Shown one piece after another: positions 44,667-53,666 of a stretch of 64,000 nt of DNA. The notes under the pieces were generated by a model. It was not told where the DNA came from. It worked only from the letters and a program-made list of their open reading frames with translations, and ran no database searches. Within the stretch, counting starts at the first letter, position 1. Each line of letters begins with the position of its first letter. The position numbers and the translations under genes were made by a program. Where the stretch lies: assembly GCF_017255185.1 (NCBI RefSeq), contig NZ_JAFKCZ010000005.1, forward strand, positions 310,001-374,000. The letters run 5' to 3'. This DNA is from Parahaliea mediterranea. Lineage in GTDB: Bacteria; Pseudomonadota; Gammaproteobacteria; Pseudomonadales; Halieaceae.

Positions 44667-47003
44667 CTAGTTGATGACGCCCGGCTGGCTGTAGTCGCAC
44701 ACGCCCTCGGGGAAGATCGCCTCCAGCGTGGCGCGCTCCTCCGAGCTGGGCTCCCAGCCGCCGTACAGGCCGCTGTCGATCGCCTCGCCAAGCGGCTGCA
44801 GCGCGCACTTGAACACGTCGCCGGTGATCGGCGCGCCGGCGACGATGCGCGAGGTGCTGTAAATCGGGAAGCGCTCGGTGCAGCTCCCCGGCGCCGCGTC
44901 GTCGAGGATGCCGTTCCACACGTCCTCGCCGCTGGCGATCAGGGCGCCGCCGCTGTCGAAGCAGCTGTCCACTGCCTCCGCCGGCCGGTTATCGCCCACC
45001 GAGGCCCCGGGGTTGTCGCGAATGTTGGCCATCCACTCGTCGATGACCGCGAACGCGTCCATGGTGTTGTCGTGGTCGCCACCGTCCGGGTTGCGGTCGA
45101 TAAACCAGATCACCTGGTTCGAGGCGTCGCCATCGTGGTTCAGCAGGCGTTGCCGGGCGGCGAAGGACTGGTGGGAGTTGTGCATGTCCAGCTCCTCCTC
45201 CAGGTAGTGGCGCACGTCGATCAGCGGGATTTCCACGGCCCCGTGATTGACCATGCCCGAATCGAAGGCGGCGCCGATGGCGCCGGGGTCGGCGGCCTTG
45301 CGCGGCGCCGGTTGTCCGGCGCTGCCCGGGGCGTTGGCGTTGCGCCAGCTCCAGGGGTCGATCTGGTCGGGGAACAGGGGCAGGTTGTCATTCAGTGCGA
45401 AGCACAGTTCGATGATATAGGGGCAGCCCTCCTGCACCATCTCCGGTTCGTTTTTCCAGCTGCCGATGTTCCAGTTCAGGTCCAGGAATTCCGCCGGGGT
45501 GATATTGCCCTCGCGCAGGGCCTGCAGGCCGTACTGCACGCCCACGTTGTCCCAGGTGGCGCTGGCAAAGCCGTCTTCGGCGGTGCCGTAGATGTTGATC
45601 AGGTCGGCGAAGTGGGACCATTCAACGGACGCCTGTTGCTCGCCGGTGATGCCCGGCGCCTGGCCAAAATTCGGGTTCAGCGCCAGCGCCGACAGGCCGC
45701 GCCAGGCGGCGGTGCATTCGGTCGAGCCCGGTGCGAGCCAGGGGGTGAGGCCGAAGTCCACCACGTCATTGGGCACGGTATTGCTGGCGTTGAGGCCGAT
45801 CAGCCAGGTCCGGTTTTCCCAGTTGGCCCATTTCGACATCGGGTCGTCCAGCACTTTCATGTCCATCCACCGTTCCAGCAGTTCGCAGTCGCCGATGTGG
45901 ATGGTCTGGGTGACCATGTCGGGGTAGGCGTACTGCGGCACGCCGGCGTCGATCAGTCCCGGGTGGTTCTGGCCGTAGACATATTGCTGGATGCCGCCGC
46001 CGGAACCGCCGACGCCCACCGTGTAATCCGGCGCGCCGTAGGCGGAGACGAAGCGGTCCTTGACCATGAGCGCGGTCTCGCCGCCCAGCTCCAGGTTGTA
46101 GTGGGTACCGGTTTTGGTGCCGGTGGAGTAGGCGACGGCGTAGCCCGCCGCCAGGCCGTCGGCGTAGAGGGCGCGGCGGCGGCTCGGGTCGCCCTGGTAG
46201 TGGCCGATGGCGACGCCGCCCTGGAAGTAGTAGATCAGGCGCTTGTTCCAGGCGCTGAGGTCCGGTTCATCGTCCTCGCCGGGGGCGGGCGAGAGCATGG
46301 CGATCGAATAGAGGAAGCGGTTCAGGCTGCCCCTTTCCCAGCGCACGATAAAGTCGACCTCGTCGCCGTCTATCGTGGTGGTGGTGGCCATGTCGCCGGG
46401 GGCAGCCTGCCCGGGCTCGTAGTCCGCCCAGTCGCCGTCCACGGTGCGGTACTTGTAGCTGATGACCCGTTCCACCGTGCACTGTTCATCCAGTACTGGT
46501 CCCAGTTCCAGGTTGGCAAGGTCGTCGTCCACCGAGCAGAAAAACGGCGTTTGCTGCGGGCCGGAAAAGATCGGTCCGGTGGCGGGGTAATTGGTCAGCG
46601 TGAGTTCCGCTTCCGGCACATTGCCCTCGGCACTGCTGACAGTCAGCGCATTACCGCCCTCGACGAGGCCGTCCACGCGTCCCTCGAGGCCGTGTCCGCT
46701 GGCCATTCCAGTGAAGGCCCCTGATACATCGCGACCGTCCAGGGCTACGTTCACATCATCCAGCGACAAGCCCTCCGGCACCTCAATGGCAATCCGGGCC
46801 TCGCCGCCGCTGACCTGGTCCGGGGCACTGGACAGCACCGCCAGTACGAATTCGCCCAGTGGCGTCGGCGCTTCTCCGCCACCGGCGTCGCCGCCGCTGT
46901 GGTCGCTGCTGTCACTGCAGCCGGCGCCGAGCCCCATGGCCAGCAGTAGCGGTAGCATGCGCAGCGCCGGGTGGCGCAAAGGGAACGATGACTTGCGTTG
47001 CAT
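44667..47003 (-). CDS. DUF6351-family lipoprotein
   Basis: 778 residues from ATG 47003, with AAGGAG 7 bases upstream. The lipobox is GLGAGC, followed by a flexible Gly/Ser/Asp linker. An N-terminal beta domain (about 50-140) resembles an Ig-like fold; the large remainder matches the DUF6351 pattern, with possible alpha/beta-hydrolase features (GVGGSGGGIQQYVYGQNHPGLID as nucleophile elbow). The GxSxG-like VGGSGGG suggests an esterase-type catalytic serine. Relatives are of unknown function, often in polyester or steroid degraders. It is convergent with the molybdenum hydroxylase, but a shared role is unproven. Confidence 0.72.
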   Translation of the reverse strand: MQRKSSFPLRHPALRMLPLLLAMGLGAGCSDSSDHSGGDAGGGEAPTPLGEFVLAVLSSAPDQVSGGEARIAIEVPEGLSLDDVNVALDGRDVSGAFTGMASGHGLEGRVDGLVEGGNALTVSSAEGNVPEAELTLTNYPATGPIFSGPQQTPFFCSVDDDLANLELGPVLDEQCTVERVISYKYRTVDGDWADYEPGQAAPGDMATTTTIDGDEVDFIVRWERGSLNRFLYSIAMLSPAPGEDDEPDLSAWNKRLIYYFQGGVAIGHYQGDPSRRRALYADGLAAGYAVAYSTGTKTGTHYNLELGGETALMVKDRFVSAYGAPDYTVGVGGSGGGIQQYVYGQNHPGLIDAGVPQYAYPDMVTQTIHIGDCELLERWMDMKVLDDPMSKWANWENRTWLIGLNASNTVPNDVVDFGLTPWLAPGSTECTAAWRGLSALALNPNFGQAPGITGEQQASVEWSHFADLINIYGTAEDGFASATWDNVGVQYGLQALREGNITPAEFLDLNWNIGSWKNEPEMVQEGCPYIIELCFALNDNLPLFPDQIDPWSWRNANAPGSAGQPAPRKAADPGAIGAAFDSGMVNHGAVEIPLIDVRHYLEEELDMHNSHQSFAARQRLLNHDGDASNQVIWFIDRNPDGGDHDNTMDAFAVIDEWMANIRDNPGASVGDNRPAEAVDSCFDSGGALIASGEDVWNGILDDAAPGSCTERFPIYSTSRIVAGAPITGDVFKCALQPLGEAIDSGLYGGWEPSSEERATLEAIFPEGVCDYSQPGVIN

Positions 47004-47148
47004 TTTTTTCTCCTTATATGCGGACGGCATCCAGCAAGCATAGACTTCGGTGGGTTGCGAGCCAATCGGGTGGTATAAAAAAATAAACCCGGCGCACAAT
47101 AGTGGTGCGCCTGTAACAGCTTGGGAATGCTTGTGTGGTTGGGCTTGC

Positions 47149-48153
47149 CTAGCTGGCCATCCAGGCAGGGAAGGGCAGTTTGTGGCGCATCAGGAATTCG
47201 GGATTGAACAGCTTGCTGTGGTAGCGGCTGCCGGAATCGCACAGGACAGTGACAATGGTGTGGCCGGGGCCCATGTCGCGGGCCATCGCCATCGCGCCGG
47301 CGATGTTGATGCCGGAAGAACCGCCCACCGAGATGCCCTCGTGCTTGAGCAGGTCGAAGACCAGGGGCAGGGCGGTGTCGTCGTCGATGCGGTAGCTGAA
47401 GTCCACCTCCACCCCTTCCAGGTTGCCGGGCACGAAGGACACGCCGATGCCCTCGGCGATGGAGTGGTCTCCGGTTTCCGGTTCGCCGCCGTGGAAGTGG
47501 CTGTACAGGGCGGAGCCCACGGGGTCCGCGAGGCCGATTTTCACCGCCGGGTTGCGCTCGCGCAGCGCGGCCGACACCCCGGCCAGGGTGCCGCCGGTGC
47601 CCACGGCGCAGATAAAGCCGTCCACGGTGCCCTCGGTCTGGTCCCAGATCTCGGGTCCGGTGGTGTCGAAATGGGCGCGCCAGTTGGCGGGGTTGTCGAA
47701 CTGCCGCGCCCAGGTGGCGCCGTTGGGTTCCTCGTGGGCGCGCCCGCGGGCGACGTTTTCCGCGGTGTGGATGTAGTGGCCGGGACTGCTGTAGGGCACC
47801 GATGGCACCAGGATCAGGTCCGCCCCCAGCATCTCCAGGTGATCGATCTTCTCCTGGCTGGCGGTTTGGGGCATCACGATGACCGACTGGTACCCCAGGG
47901 CGTTGGCGACCAGGGTGAGCCCGATGCCGGTATTGCCCACCGTGCCCTCGACGATCACCCCGCCGGGCCGCAGTTCACCGGAGGCTTCAGCCGCGCGAAT
48001 GATGCCCAGGGCGGTGCGGTCCTTGACCGACCCCCCGGGGTTCATGAACTCCGCCTTGCCGTAGATGTGGCAGCCCGTCTGTTCCGAGGCCTCCCGCAGG
48101 TAGAGCAGCGGGGTGTGGCCGATCAGGTCGAGAATTCTTGGCTGGGTCGGCAT
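47149..48153 (-). CDS. cysteine synthase (PLP-dependent, CysK-type)
   Basis: 334 residues. Makes L-cysteine from O-acetylserine and sulfide with pyridoxal phosphate. The PLP lysine is Lys44 in NPGGSVKDRTA. The substrate loop TVGNTGIGL differs from classical TSGNTG and the phosphate-binding loop is GTGGTLAG. A C-terminal extension (from about residue 290) matches the bacterial branch near 330-350 residues, not E. coli CysK. No obvious operon partner exists; the trHb gene lies 83 bp upstream on the same strand. A sulfur-metabolism neighbourhood is formed with the O-acetylhomoserine sulfhydrylase 0.9 kb away. Confidence 0.88.
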   Translation of the reverse strand: MPTQPRILDLIGHTPLLYLREASEQTGCHIYGKAEFMNPGGSVKDRTALGIIRAAEASGELRPGGVIVEGTVGNTGIGLTLVANALGYQSVIVMPQTASQEKIDHLEMLGADLILVPSVPYSSPGHYIHTAENVARGRAHEEPNGATWARQFDNPANWRAHFDTTGPEIWDQTEGTVDGFICAVGTGGTLAGVSAALRERNPAVKIGLADPVGSALYSHFHGGEPETGDHSIAEGIGVSFVPGNLEGVEVDFSYRIDDDTALPLVFDLLKHEGISVGGSSGINIAGAMAMARDMGPGHTIVTVLCDSGSRYHSKLFNPEFLMRHKLPFPAWMAS

Positions 48154-48236
48154 GGAAGCCTCCTCGGCGAGCTTGGGAACCTACCTGCATTATCGGTGGC
48201 AATCCCGGTCTCCGCCAGTGAGTCCCGGCTGCCGCC

Positions 48237-48653
48237 TCAGCCGGTGGCGATGATGGTGCCGTCCGGTTCTCGCGCGCCGTGCTCGCTGTTCTGCACCGCC
48301 GCGGCGATGCGTTGCAGGGGGATTTCCAGCATCCGCTTGAGTTCCTCGCTGGCGCCGGATTCCTCCAGGGCGCGGTCCATGCACCACAGCCACTGGTCGC
48401 GCTCCACCGGGCCGATGCGATAGGGCGCGTGGGGCTCGGTCATGCACACCGAGCCGTACTTGTCGGCGTAGAGGGGTGGGCCGCCCATCCAGCCGATCAG
48501 GTAGTCGGCGAGTTTTTCCTTCATCGGGCCCAGGTCCGCCGCGTGCATGCGGCGGATAGTGGCGGCCTCGGGGGCCTTGTCCATGATGTCGTAGAAGCGC
48601 GCGCACAGCTCGCGGATGCCGGCCTCGCCGAGGATCTGGTAGGGGGTGTTCAT
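48237..48653 (-). CDS. group II truncated haemoglobin
   Basis: 138 residues from ATG 48653. A compact 2-on-2 globin: heme proximal His in TEPHAPYRIGPVERDQW, and the Trp in QWLWCMDRAL typical of group II. The YADKYGS segment and GGPPLY precede it. Group II proteins bind oxygen, nitric oxide or sulfide, and serve in detoxification. It has its own start region divergent from the sulfhydrylase, and is followed by cysteine synthase on the same strand. This may link it to sulfide handling, which is inference. Confidence 0.88.
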   Translation of the reverse strand: MNTPYQILGEAGIRELCARFYDIMDKAPEAATIRRMHAADLGPMKEKLADYLIGWMGGPPLYADKYGSVCMTEPHAPYRIGPVERDQWLWCMDRALEESGASEELKRMLEIPLQRIAAAVQNSEHGAREPDGTIIATG

Positions 48654-49039
48654 GGCTTGCTCTCCCTGGTGTTCGGGTGACGTCTGCGGTGTCCGCCGGG
48701 TCGATTCTACGCTCCGCGATGCACGCCGGGCCATCCTCGCCGGCCATGGCGTGGCTGTCGCGGGCCCCGGGCGTGGCCTGTTGCGTCGGCCACCGCACTA
48801 CCGTAGCGGGAATCCCGGGGGCGCGCTATATCGGGGTCAACGCGAGCGGGTGCTTTCCGGGGCCGTCGGGGGCACAAACGGGGCGCGGTCTGATTTGCTG
48901 AACGGGCGCGCCGATGGCTGTCGGTGGCGCGTGTGCCTTTGTCCGATGGTCGGCTTCTGCTAGGCTCGCCACTGGCGCCGGCAAACCCGTGGCCGGTCGG
49001 CCGACAATGCAGAACAAAACCACCCAGGAAATACCCTTT
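48654..49039. other. 386-bp divergent gap between trHb and sulfhydrylase genes
   Basis: No supported gene. A 105-codon frame on the plus strand here has no family features or ribosome-binding site. A likely promoter for the sulfhydrylase is listed separately. No SAM-type riboswitch pattern was recognised. Confidence 0.5.
48939..48966 (+). promoter_or_regulatory. candidate sigma70 promoter of the O-acetylhomoserine sulfhydrylase
   Basis: TTGTCC (48939-48944), 16-bp spacer, TAGGCT (48961-48966) with an extended TGC before it. It lies 73 bp upstream of the start codon. Confidence 0.35.
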
Positions 49040-50317
49040 ATGAAACCCGAAACGCTCGCGCTCCACGCCGGTTATCACGGCGACCCGACCAGTCACGCCG
49101 CCACCGCGCCGATCTACCAGACCACCTCCTATACCTTTGACAATACCCAGCACGGGGCCGACCTGTTCGACCTGAAAGTGCCGGGTAATATCTACAGCCG
49201 CATTATGAATCCGACCAATGCGGTACTGGAAGAGCGCCTGGCGGCACTGGAAGGCGGCATCGGCGCGCTGGCCCTGGCCTCGGGCATGGCGGCCATTCGC
49301 TACGCCATCGAGGCCATCGCCGAGGTGGGGACCAACATCGTCAGCACCTCCCAGTTGTACGGCGGCACCTACAACCTGTTCGCCCACACCTTTCCGCGCC
49401 AGGGCATCGAGACGCGTTTCGCCGACGCCGACGATTTCGACGCGGTGGCGGCGCTGATCGACGACAACACCCGCGCCCTGTTCTGCGAGTCCATCGGCAA
49501 CCCGGCGGGCAATATCGTCGATATCGCGCGCTGGGCGGAGATCGCCCACGCCGCCGGTGTGCCGCTGATTGTCGACAACACCGTGGCCACGCCGCTGCTG
49601 TGCCGCGCCTTCGATCACGGCGCGGACATCGTGGTGCACTCGTTGACCAAGTACATCGGCGGCCACGGCACCACGGTGGGCGGCGCCATTGTCGATTCCG
49701 GCAAGTTCGACTGGGCGGCCCAGCCCGAGCGTTTCGCGATCATGAACACCCCGGATCCCTCCTACCACGGGGTGGTGTACACCGAGGCCATGGGCCCGGC
49801 GGCCTACATCACCCGCTGCCGGGTGGTGCCCCTGCGCAACACCGGCGCGGCGCTGTCGGCCCACAGCGCCTTCCTGCTGATGCAGGGGCTGGAAACCCTG
49901 GCTTTGCGCATGGAGCGCCACTGTGACAACGCCCAGCGCGTGGCCGAACACCTGGCCGCGCACCCGCGGGTGAGCTGGGTGAACTACGCCGGCCTGGAGG
50001 GCAGCCCGCACCGGGCGACCTGCGACAAGATCTGCGGCGGCAAGGCCTCGGGCATCCTCAGCTTTGGCATCGAGGGCGGGCAGGCGGCGGGAGCGAAGTT
50101 CATCGACGCCCTGCAATTGATCCTGCGCCTGGTGAACATCGGCGACGCCAAGTCCCTGGCTTGCCATCCCGCGAGCACCACCCACCGCCAGCTCAACCCC
50201 GAGGAACTGGCCTCGGCCGGTGTCAGCGAGGACATGGTGCGCATTTCGGTGGGCATCGAGCACATCGACGACATCCTGGCGGATATCGACCAGGCGCTGG
50301 CGGCGAGCGCCGCCTGA
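49040..50317 (+). CDS. O-acetylhomoserine sulfhydrylase / aminocarboxypropyltransferase
   Basis: 425 residues, ATG with AGGAA upstream. Makes homocysteine from O-acetylhomoserine and sulfide (direct sulfhydrylation to methionine), using PLP. Start KPETLALHAGYHGDPTSHAATAPIYQTTSYTF is typical of the MetY/MetZ clade. The PLP lysine is Lys204 in VVHSLTKYIGGHG; further motifs are SRIMNPTNAVLEERLA and ASTTHRQLNPEEL. Length near 425 favours MetY-type over cystathionine gamma-synthase (about 390). A ChaC-like gene follows after 34 bp. Confidence 0.92.
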   Translation: MKPETLALHAGYHGDPTSHAATAPIYQTTSYTFDNTQHGADLFDLKVPGNIYSRIMNPTNAVLEERLAALEGGIGALALASGMAAIRYAIEAIAEVGTNIVSTSQLYGGTYNLFAHTFPRQGIETRFADADDFDAVAALIDDNTRALFCESIGNPAGNIVDIARWAEIAHAAGVPLIVDNTVATPLLCRAFDHGADIVVHSLTKYIGGHGTTVGGAIVDSGKFDWAAQPERFAIMNTPDPSYHGVVYTEAMGPAAYITRCRVVPLRNTGAALSAHSAFLLMQGLETLALRMERHCDNAQRVAEHLAAHPRVSWVNYAGLEGSPHRATCDKICGGKASGILSFGIEGGQAAGAKFIDALQLILRLVNIGDAKSLACHPASTTHRQLNPEELASAGVSEDMVRISVGIEHIDDILADIDQALAASAA

Positions 50318-50351
50318 GTCGTGCTCGCGGGGACGGGGGGACAGTCCGCCA

Positions 50352-50876
50352 ATGATTGAGGGGCGCAACGCGGCCACCTGGGTGTTCGGCTACGGTTCAC
50401 TGATCTACAAAGTGGACTTTCCCTGGCTGCGGCGGGAGGTGGCGAGCATCACCGGCTGGCAGCGCCGCTTTTGGCAGGGCTCCCACGACCACCGGGGCAC
50501 TCCCGAGCAGCCGGGCCGTGTGGTGACGCTCACCCGCGTGCCCGGCTGGCGGTGCAAGGGCGTGGCCTACCTGGTGGAGCACAGTGTGTTCGATCACCTG
50601 GATCACCGGGAAAAAAACGGCTACGAACGCATCGCCACCGAGATCCGCTTCGAGCGTGACGGCGAAACCGCGGACGGCGTGTTTTACATCGCGACGCCGG
50701 ACAATCACGCCTTCCTCGGCGACGCCCCCATCGAGGAAATAGCCGCGCACATCGCGCGTTCCCGCGGCCCCAGCGGCAGCAATCGCGATTACCTGCTGCG
50801 GCTTGCCGAGGCCCTGCGGGAGCTCGACGATCGCGACGAGCACGTGCAGGCGCTGGCGTCCCTGTTGCGGCAGTAG
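50352..50876 (+). CDS. gamma-glutamylcyclotransferase (ChaC-like)
   Basis: 174 residues from ATG 50352. The N-terminal WVFGYGSLIYKVDFPW is the substrate-binding loop of the cyclotransferase fold. A conserved acid in LDHREKNGYER corresponds to the catalytic Glu region. ChaC-type enzymes release 5-oxoproline and Cys-Gly from glutathione. It lies 34 bp after the sulfhydrylase and is probably co-transcribed, which fits a role in sulfur amino-acid recycling. Confidence 0.88.
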   Translation: MIEGRNAATWVFGYGSLIYKVDFPWLRREVASITGWQRRFWQGSHDHRGTPEQPGRVVTLTRVPGWRCKGVAYLVEHSVFDHLDHREKNGYERIATEIRFERDGETADGVFYIATPDNHAFLGDAPIEEIAAHIARSRGPSGSNRDYLLRLAEALRELDDRDEHVQALASLLRQ

Positions 50877-51286
50877 CGCCGACACCCTCCCTGATCAGGG
50901 ACTATTATCCCCTGTTGGCCTCACACTAGAATGCCCCGCTGTGGCGGCGCGGCTATGGATAGCGTAAGCCGTCGCCGCAACTTCAGCCGGGCATGGGTGC
51001 CTTTTGCCGTGTAATCGTTGAGGTCGTGAGTGTTGTTGTCTTCTGGGTCTGGCAGTCGAGAACGGCAAGTTTTCGGGTTGCTGCAATTACATTCCGCGCG
51101 GGTTATTATTCTTCGCTGTTAAAACTTGTACGCGAGTACCAGGGAGGGCGCGTCTGTTATGCTAAGTCATGCCTGCCGTGGGGCCTGCGCCGCTGGAAAT
51201 CTCTTGGGGGCCTGCGCAACGCCGATTCATCCCGCGTTCTGCCTGGGCTTCGCTAACTCGCTGTTCCGCGTTTATCCGGCCCGCGT
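50877..51286. other. 410-bp gap with a perfect palindrome, otherwise empty
   Basis: No supported gene; an 87-codon frame lacks a family match or ribosome-binding site. CCCTGATCAGGG (50889-50900) is a perfect 12-bp palindrome, 12 bp after the ChaC stop. The second half is less GC-rich than the surroundings. Confidence 0.45.
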
Positions 51287-51820
51287 ATGAGCGCGCCATT
51301 TTCCGCAAGTGGCGGTAGGTCTCCCCGTTACTGTTTGCGTCCGATCACCGAGAGCGACACCGAGGCGCTACTCGCGATGTATAGGGAGGCGCGTTGGCAG
51401 GAGTTGCAGCAAGTCGACTGGAGCAATGAGCAGCGCGACAGATTCCTGGAGATGCAGTTCGAGGCCCAGCATCAATACTACCGGGAGCGCTTCCCCCTCG
51501 CGGCTTTCCAGGTCATTGAAGCGGAGGGCGTCGTGGCGGGGCGGCTGTACCTCGACCGGTGCCGCGACGAGTTGCGTATCGTTGACATTCTTGTGGCGGA
51601 ATCCCACCGCAATGCCGGCCTGGGCGGGCATGTTTTGGACAGTGTGCTCGCCGAGGCGCGCAGTGCCGGACTGCCCGTGCGCATTTATGTGGAAAAGTCC
51701 AGCCCAGCGCTTCGTCTTTACCTGCGCAAGGGCTTTTTCCGCACAGTCGATGCCGGGGTGTACTGGCTGATGGAGTGTGCGCCCGCTGCGGCGGAAACAC
51801 GAAGGGGCAGCAATTCATAG
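51287..51820 (+). CDS. GNAT-family N-acetyltransferase
   Basis: 177 residues. The acetyl-CoA site is in VDILVAESHRNAGLGGHVLDSVL, a good R/QxxGxG/A variant (RNAGLG). The N-terminus YCLRPITESDTEALLAMYREARWQELQ and the C-terminal SPALRLYLRKGFFRTVDAGVYWLME complete the fold. The acceptor substrate is unknown. No clear ribosome-binding site precedes the ATG, so the start is only probable. It stands alone between a long gap and a convergent NTF2-like gene. Confidence 0.82.
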   Translation: MSAPFSASGGRSPRYCLRPITESDTEALLAMYREARWQELQQVDWSNEQRDRFLEMQFEAQHQYYRERFPLAAFQVIEAEGVVAGRLYLDRCRDELRIVDILVAESHRNAGLGGHVLDSVLAEARSAGLPVRIYVEKSSPALRLYLRKGFFRTVDAGVYWLMECAPAAAETRRGSNS

Positions 51821-51977
51821 CAAGGCGTGCCTGGCACGCCGGTTTGGGGCCGACGTTACCGGAATCAGGGTTCAATCCTTCTGGCGAGGGTGCCCGCCCC
51901 GTGCTTGCTACTGTCCTCAGGCCAGTCGCACCGCTGATACATCAGCCGGTATTCGAGCCGTTTGCGACGAGTGCCCA

Positions 51978-52472
51978 CTAGTTCCCGGGTCGATCGGGAA
52001 AGTTGGGCGACATGTCGAGCGTCAGCCGGGTGAGCGTGCGATAGCAGATCAGCCACGTGCCGTCGACCTTGCGGTATTGTTCATGGTAGTGGCCGTAACC
52101 GTGGAGGTACTCCCGGGTCTCGCCGTTCTGCCACCACAGGTGATCCTCCATGGGCCAGATGGCGGTGGCGCTAGTGTCGGAGGTGAATTCAATCTCGGGC
52201 TGGTGCAAGTGGTGGCAGGAGGTGATGGGCGCCGGGCCGTCCATCAGGTCGCGAATCGCCGCGGTCAGTGCCGTCGGCCCGACGACTTTGTTGCCTTCGC
52301 CGCGCGCCCCGCCTTGTCGCCCGGGCGACGCGTTGCCGTAGGCTTCGGAGACCGCGTCCTCGGTATGGACACTGCCGTACCGGTCCCATTGCTTGAGGTC
52401 CATGTAGCGCACGCGCCGTGCCGAGAGCTGCTTGATTTCCTCGATTGCCACCAGCCTTTCCAGGTCGTCCAT
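51978..52472 (-). CDS. NTF2-like / SnoaL-type protein
   Basis: 164 residues from ATG 52472, chosen because AAGGGG lies 6 bases upstream; an ATG at 52490 is possible. The fold is suggested by an N-terminal helix pair (LVAIEEIKQLSARRVRYMDLKQWDRYGSVHTEDAV), a conserved CHHLHQPEIEFTSDTSATAIW strand block and a C-terminal WLICYRTLTRLTLD. Such proteins are often dehydratases, isomerases or dioxygenase small subunits in catabolism. The substrate is unknown and the neighbours give no hint. Confidence 0.8.
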   Translation of the reverse strand: MDDLERLVAIEEIKQLSARRVRYMDLKQWDRYGSVHTEDAVSEAYGNASPGRQGGARGEGNKVVGPTALTAAIRDLMDGPAPITSCHHLHQPEIEFTSDTSATAIWPMEDHLWWQNGETREYLHGYGHYHEQYRKVDGTWLICYRTLTRLTLDMSPNFPDRPGN

Positions 52473-52703
52473 CCCATTCCCCTTGTCCATTGCCGTGCAT
52501 CCGCGCTCGGCCGGTTGGTGCTGGCCGCGGCAGTGCATATGGCGAAGTGTAAAATGAGTTCGTCCCTTAATTGGGCTGTTGTTGGAAACAGTCCATGTTT
52601 GGCGGGGCTGTTTACGCCTCGATCAAGTACACCTTTGATCCTTTTGGCTTCGCTGTCCTATTGCCGCGCGCCGGCTGCGCCAGGGAAGACGATGACTTCG
52701 CTG

Positions 52704-53666
52704 TCAGGCGGGCACCCCCTGCTGCTCCCCGCGCAGGCGGCTCACGTCCGCCCGCGGTGGCGCGCCGAACAGGCGGCTGTATTCGCGGCTGAAGTGGGAG
52801 GGGCTTTCATAGCCCACCCGGTAGCTGGCGGAGGCCGCCTCCAGCCCCTCGCTGACCATCAATCGCCGCGCTTCGTGCAGGCGCAGTTTCTTCTGGAACT
52901 GCAGCGGGGTCATGCGGGTGATCTGCTTGAAGCTGTGGAACAGCGAGGACTCGCTCATATTGGCCTCGTCCGCCAGGTCGCTGATGCGCAGGGGCTCCGC
53001 GTAGCGGTCCTGGAGCGTCGCGATGACCCGGGATACGCGGCTGGCCTGACCGTCGCTGACCGCAAAGCGGCGCATGCGCGGCCCCAGCTCGCCGAGCAGG
53101 GCGCGGTAGAGAATCTCCCGCCGCGCCAGGGGCGCCAGCACCGGGATATGCTCGGGCGTATCCAGTAGCCCCACCAGCCGCGACACCGCCTGCAGCATGT
53201 CCCCGTCCATTTGTGTCTGGCACATGCCGCAGGCGCTGTTGGGGCACTCGGGTACCTTGCCCGATTCCGGCGCCTGGTCGCCCATGCCCAGCAGCAGCTC
53301 GGTCACCTCCCGCGGATCGATCTTCAGTTTGATGCCCAGATAGGGCTGCTCGGGCGAGGCCTCGATGATCTGGCCGAGGACCGGCAGGTGGACCGAGGTC
53401 ACCAGGTAGGACAGCGGTCCGTAGCGGATTTCCCTGTCGCCCAGTTGCACGCTCTTGCTGCCCTGCACCATGAAGGCCAGTGACGGCTCGTAGACCGAGG
53501 ACATGCACTGGCTGCGACTGTCGCTGCGGATCAGGGTGACGCCTTCCAGGCTGGAGTCCAGCGGTCCGGCGTCGGGGACCCAGCGCAGCATGCGCTGCGC
53601 CAGCTGCATGCGCAGGATTTCCAGGTTGGCCTGTTCCTGGTTCAGGGGCGTGGGGGTGCTGGGCAT
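52704..53666 (-). CDS. AraC-family regulator with AraC_N-type sensor domain
   Basis: 320 residues from ATG 53666; a longer frame is not family-like. The N-terminal half (about 30-200) has the cupin-like AraC_N pattern: EGVTLIRSDSRSQCMSSVYEPSLAFMVQGSKSVQLGDREI. The C-terminal double helix-turn-helix contains ISDLADEANMSESSLFHSFKQITRMTPLQFQKKLRL and AASASYRVGYESPSHFSREYSRLFG. A Cys pair in CPNSACGMCQTQMDG might respond to redox or metal. It is divergent from the RND efflux genes and the gap contains a 21-bp-spaced direct repeat, so it probably activates them. Confidence 0.88.
   Translation of the reverse strand: MPSTPTPLNQEQANLEILRMQLAQRMLRWVPDAGPLDSSLEGVTLIRSDSRSQCMSSVYEPSLAFMVQGSKSVQLGDREIRYGPLSYLVTSVHLPVLGQIIEASPEQPYLGIKLKIDPREVTELLLGMGDQAPESGKVPECPNSACGMCQTQMDGDMLQAVSRLVGLLDTPEHIPVLAPLARREILYRALLGELGPRMRRFAVSDGQASRVSRVIATLQDRYAEPLRISDLADEANMSESSLFHSFKQITRMTPLQFQKKLRLHEARRLMVSEGLEAASASYRVGYESPSHFSREYSRLFGAPPRADVSRLRGEQQGVPA

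Noticed and set aside
50993-51256. 87-codon plus-strand frame before the GNAT gene
   Set aside because: No ribosome-binding site, no recognisable domain, and composition does not match neighbouring genes.
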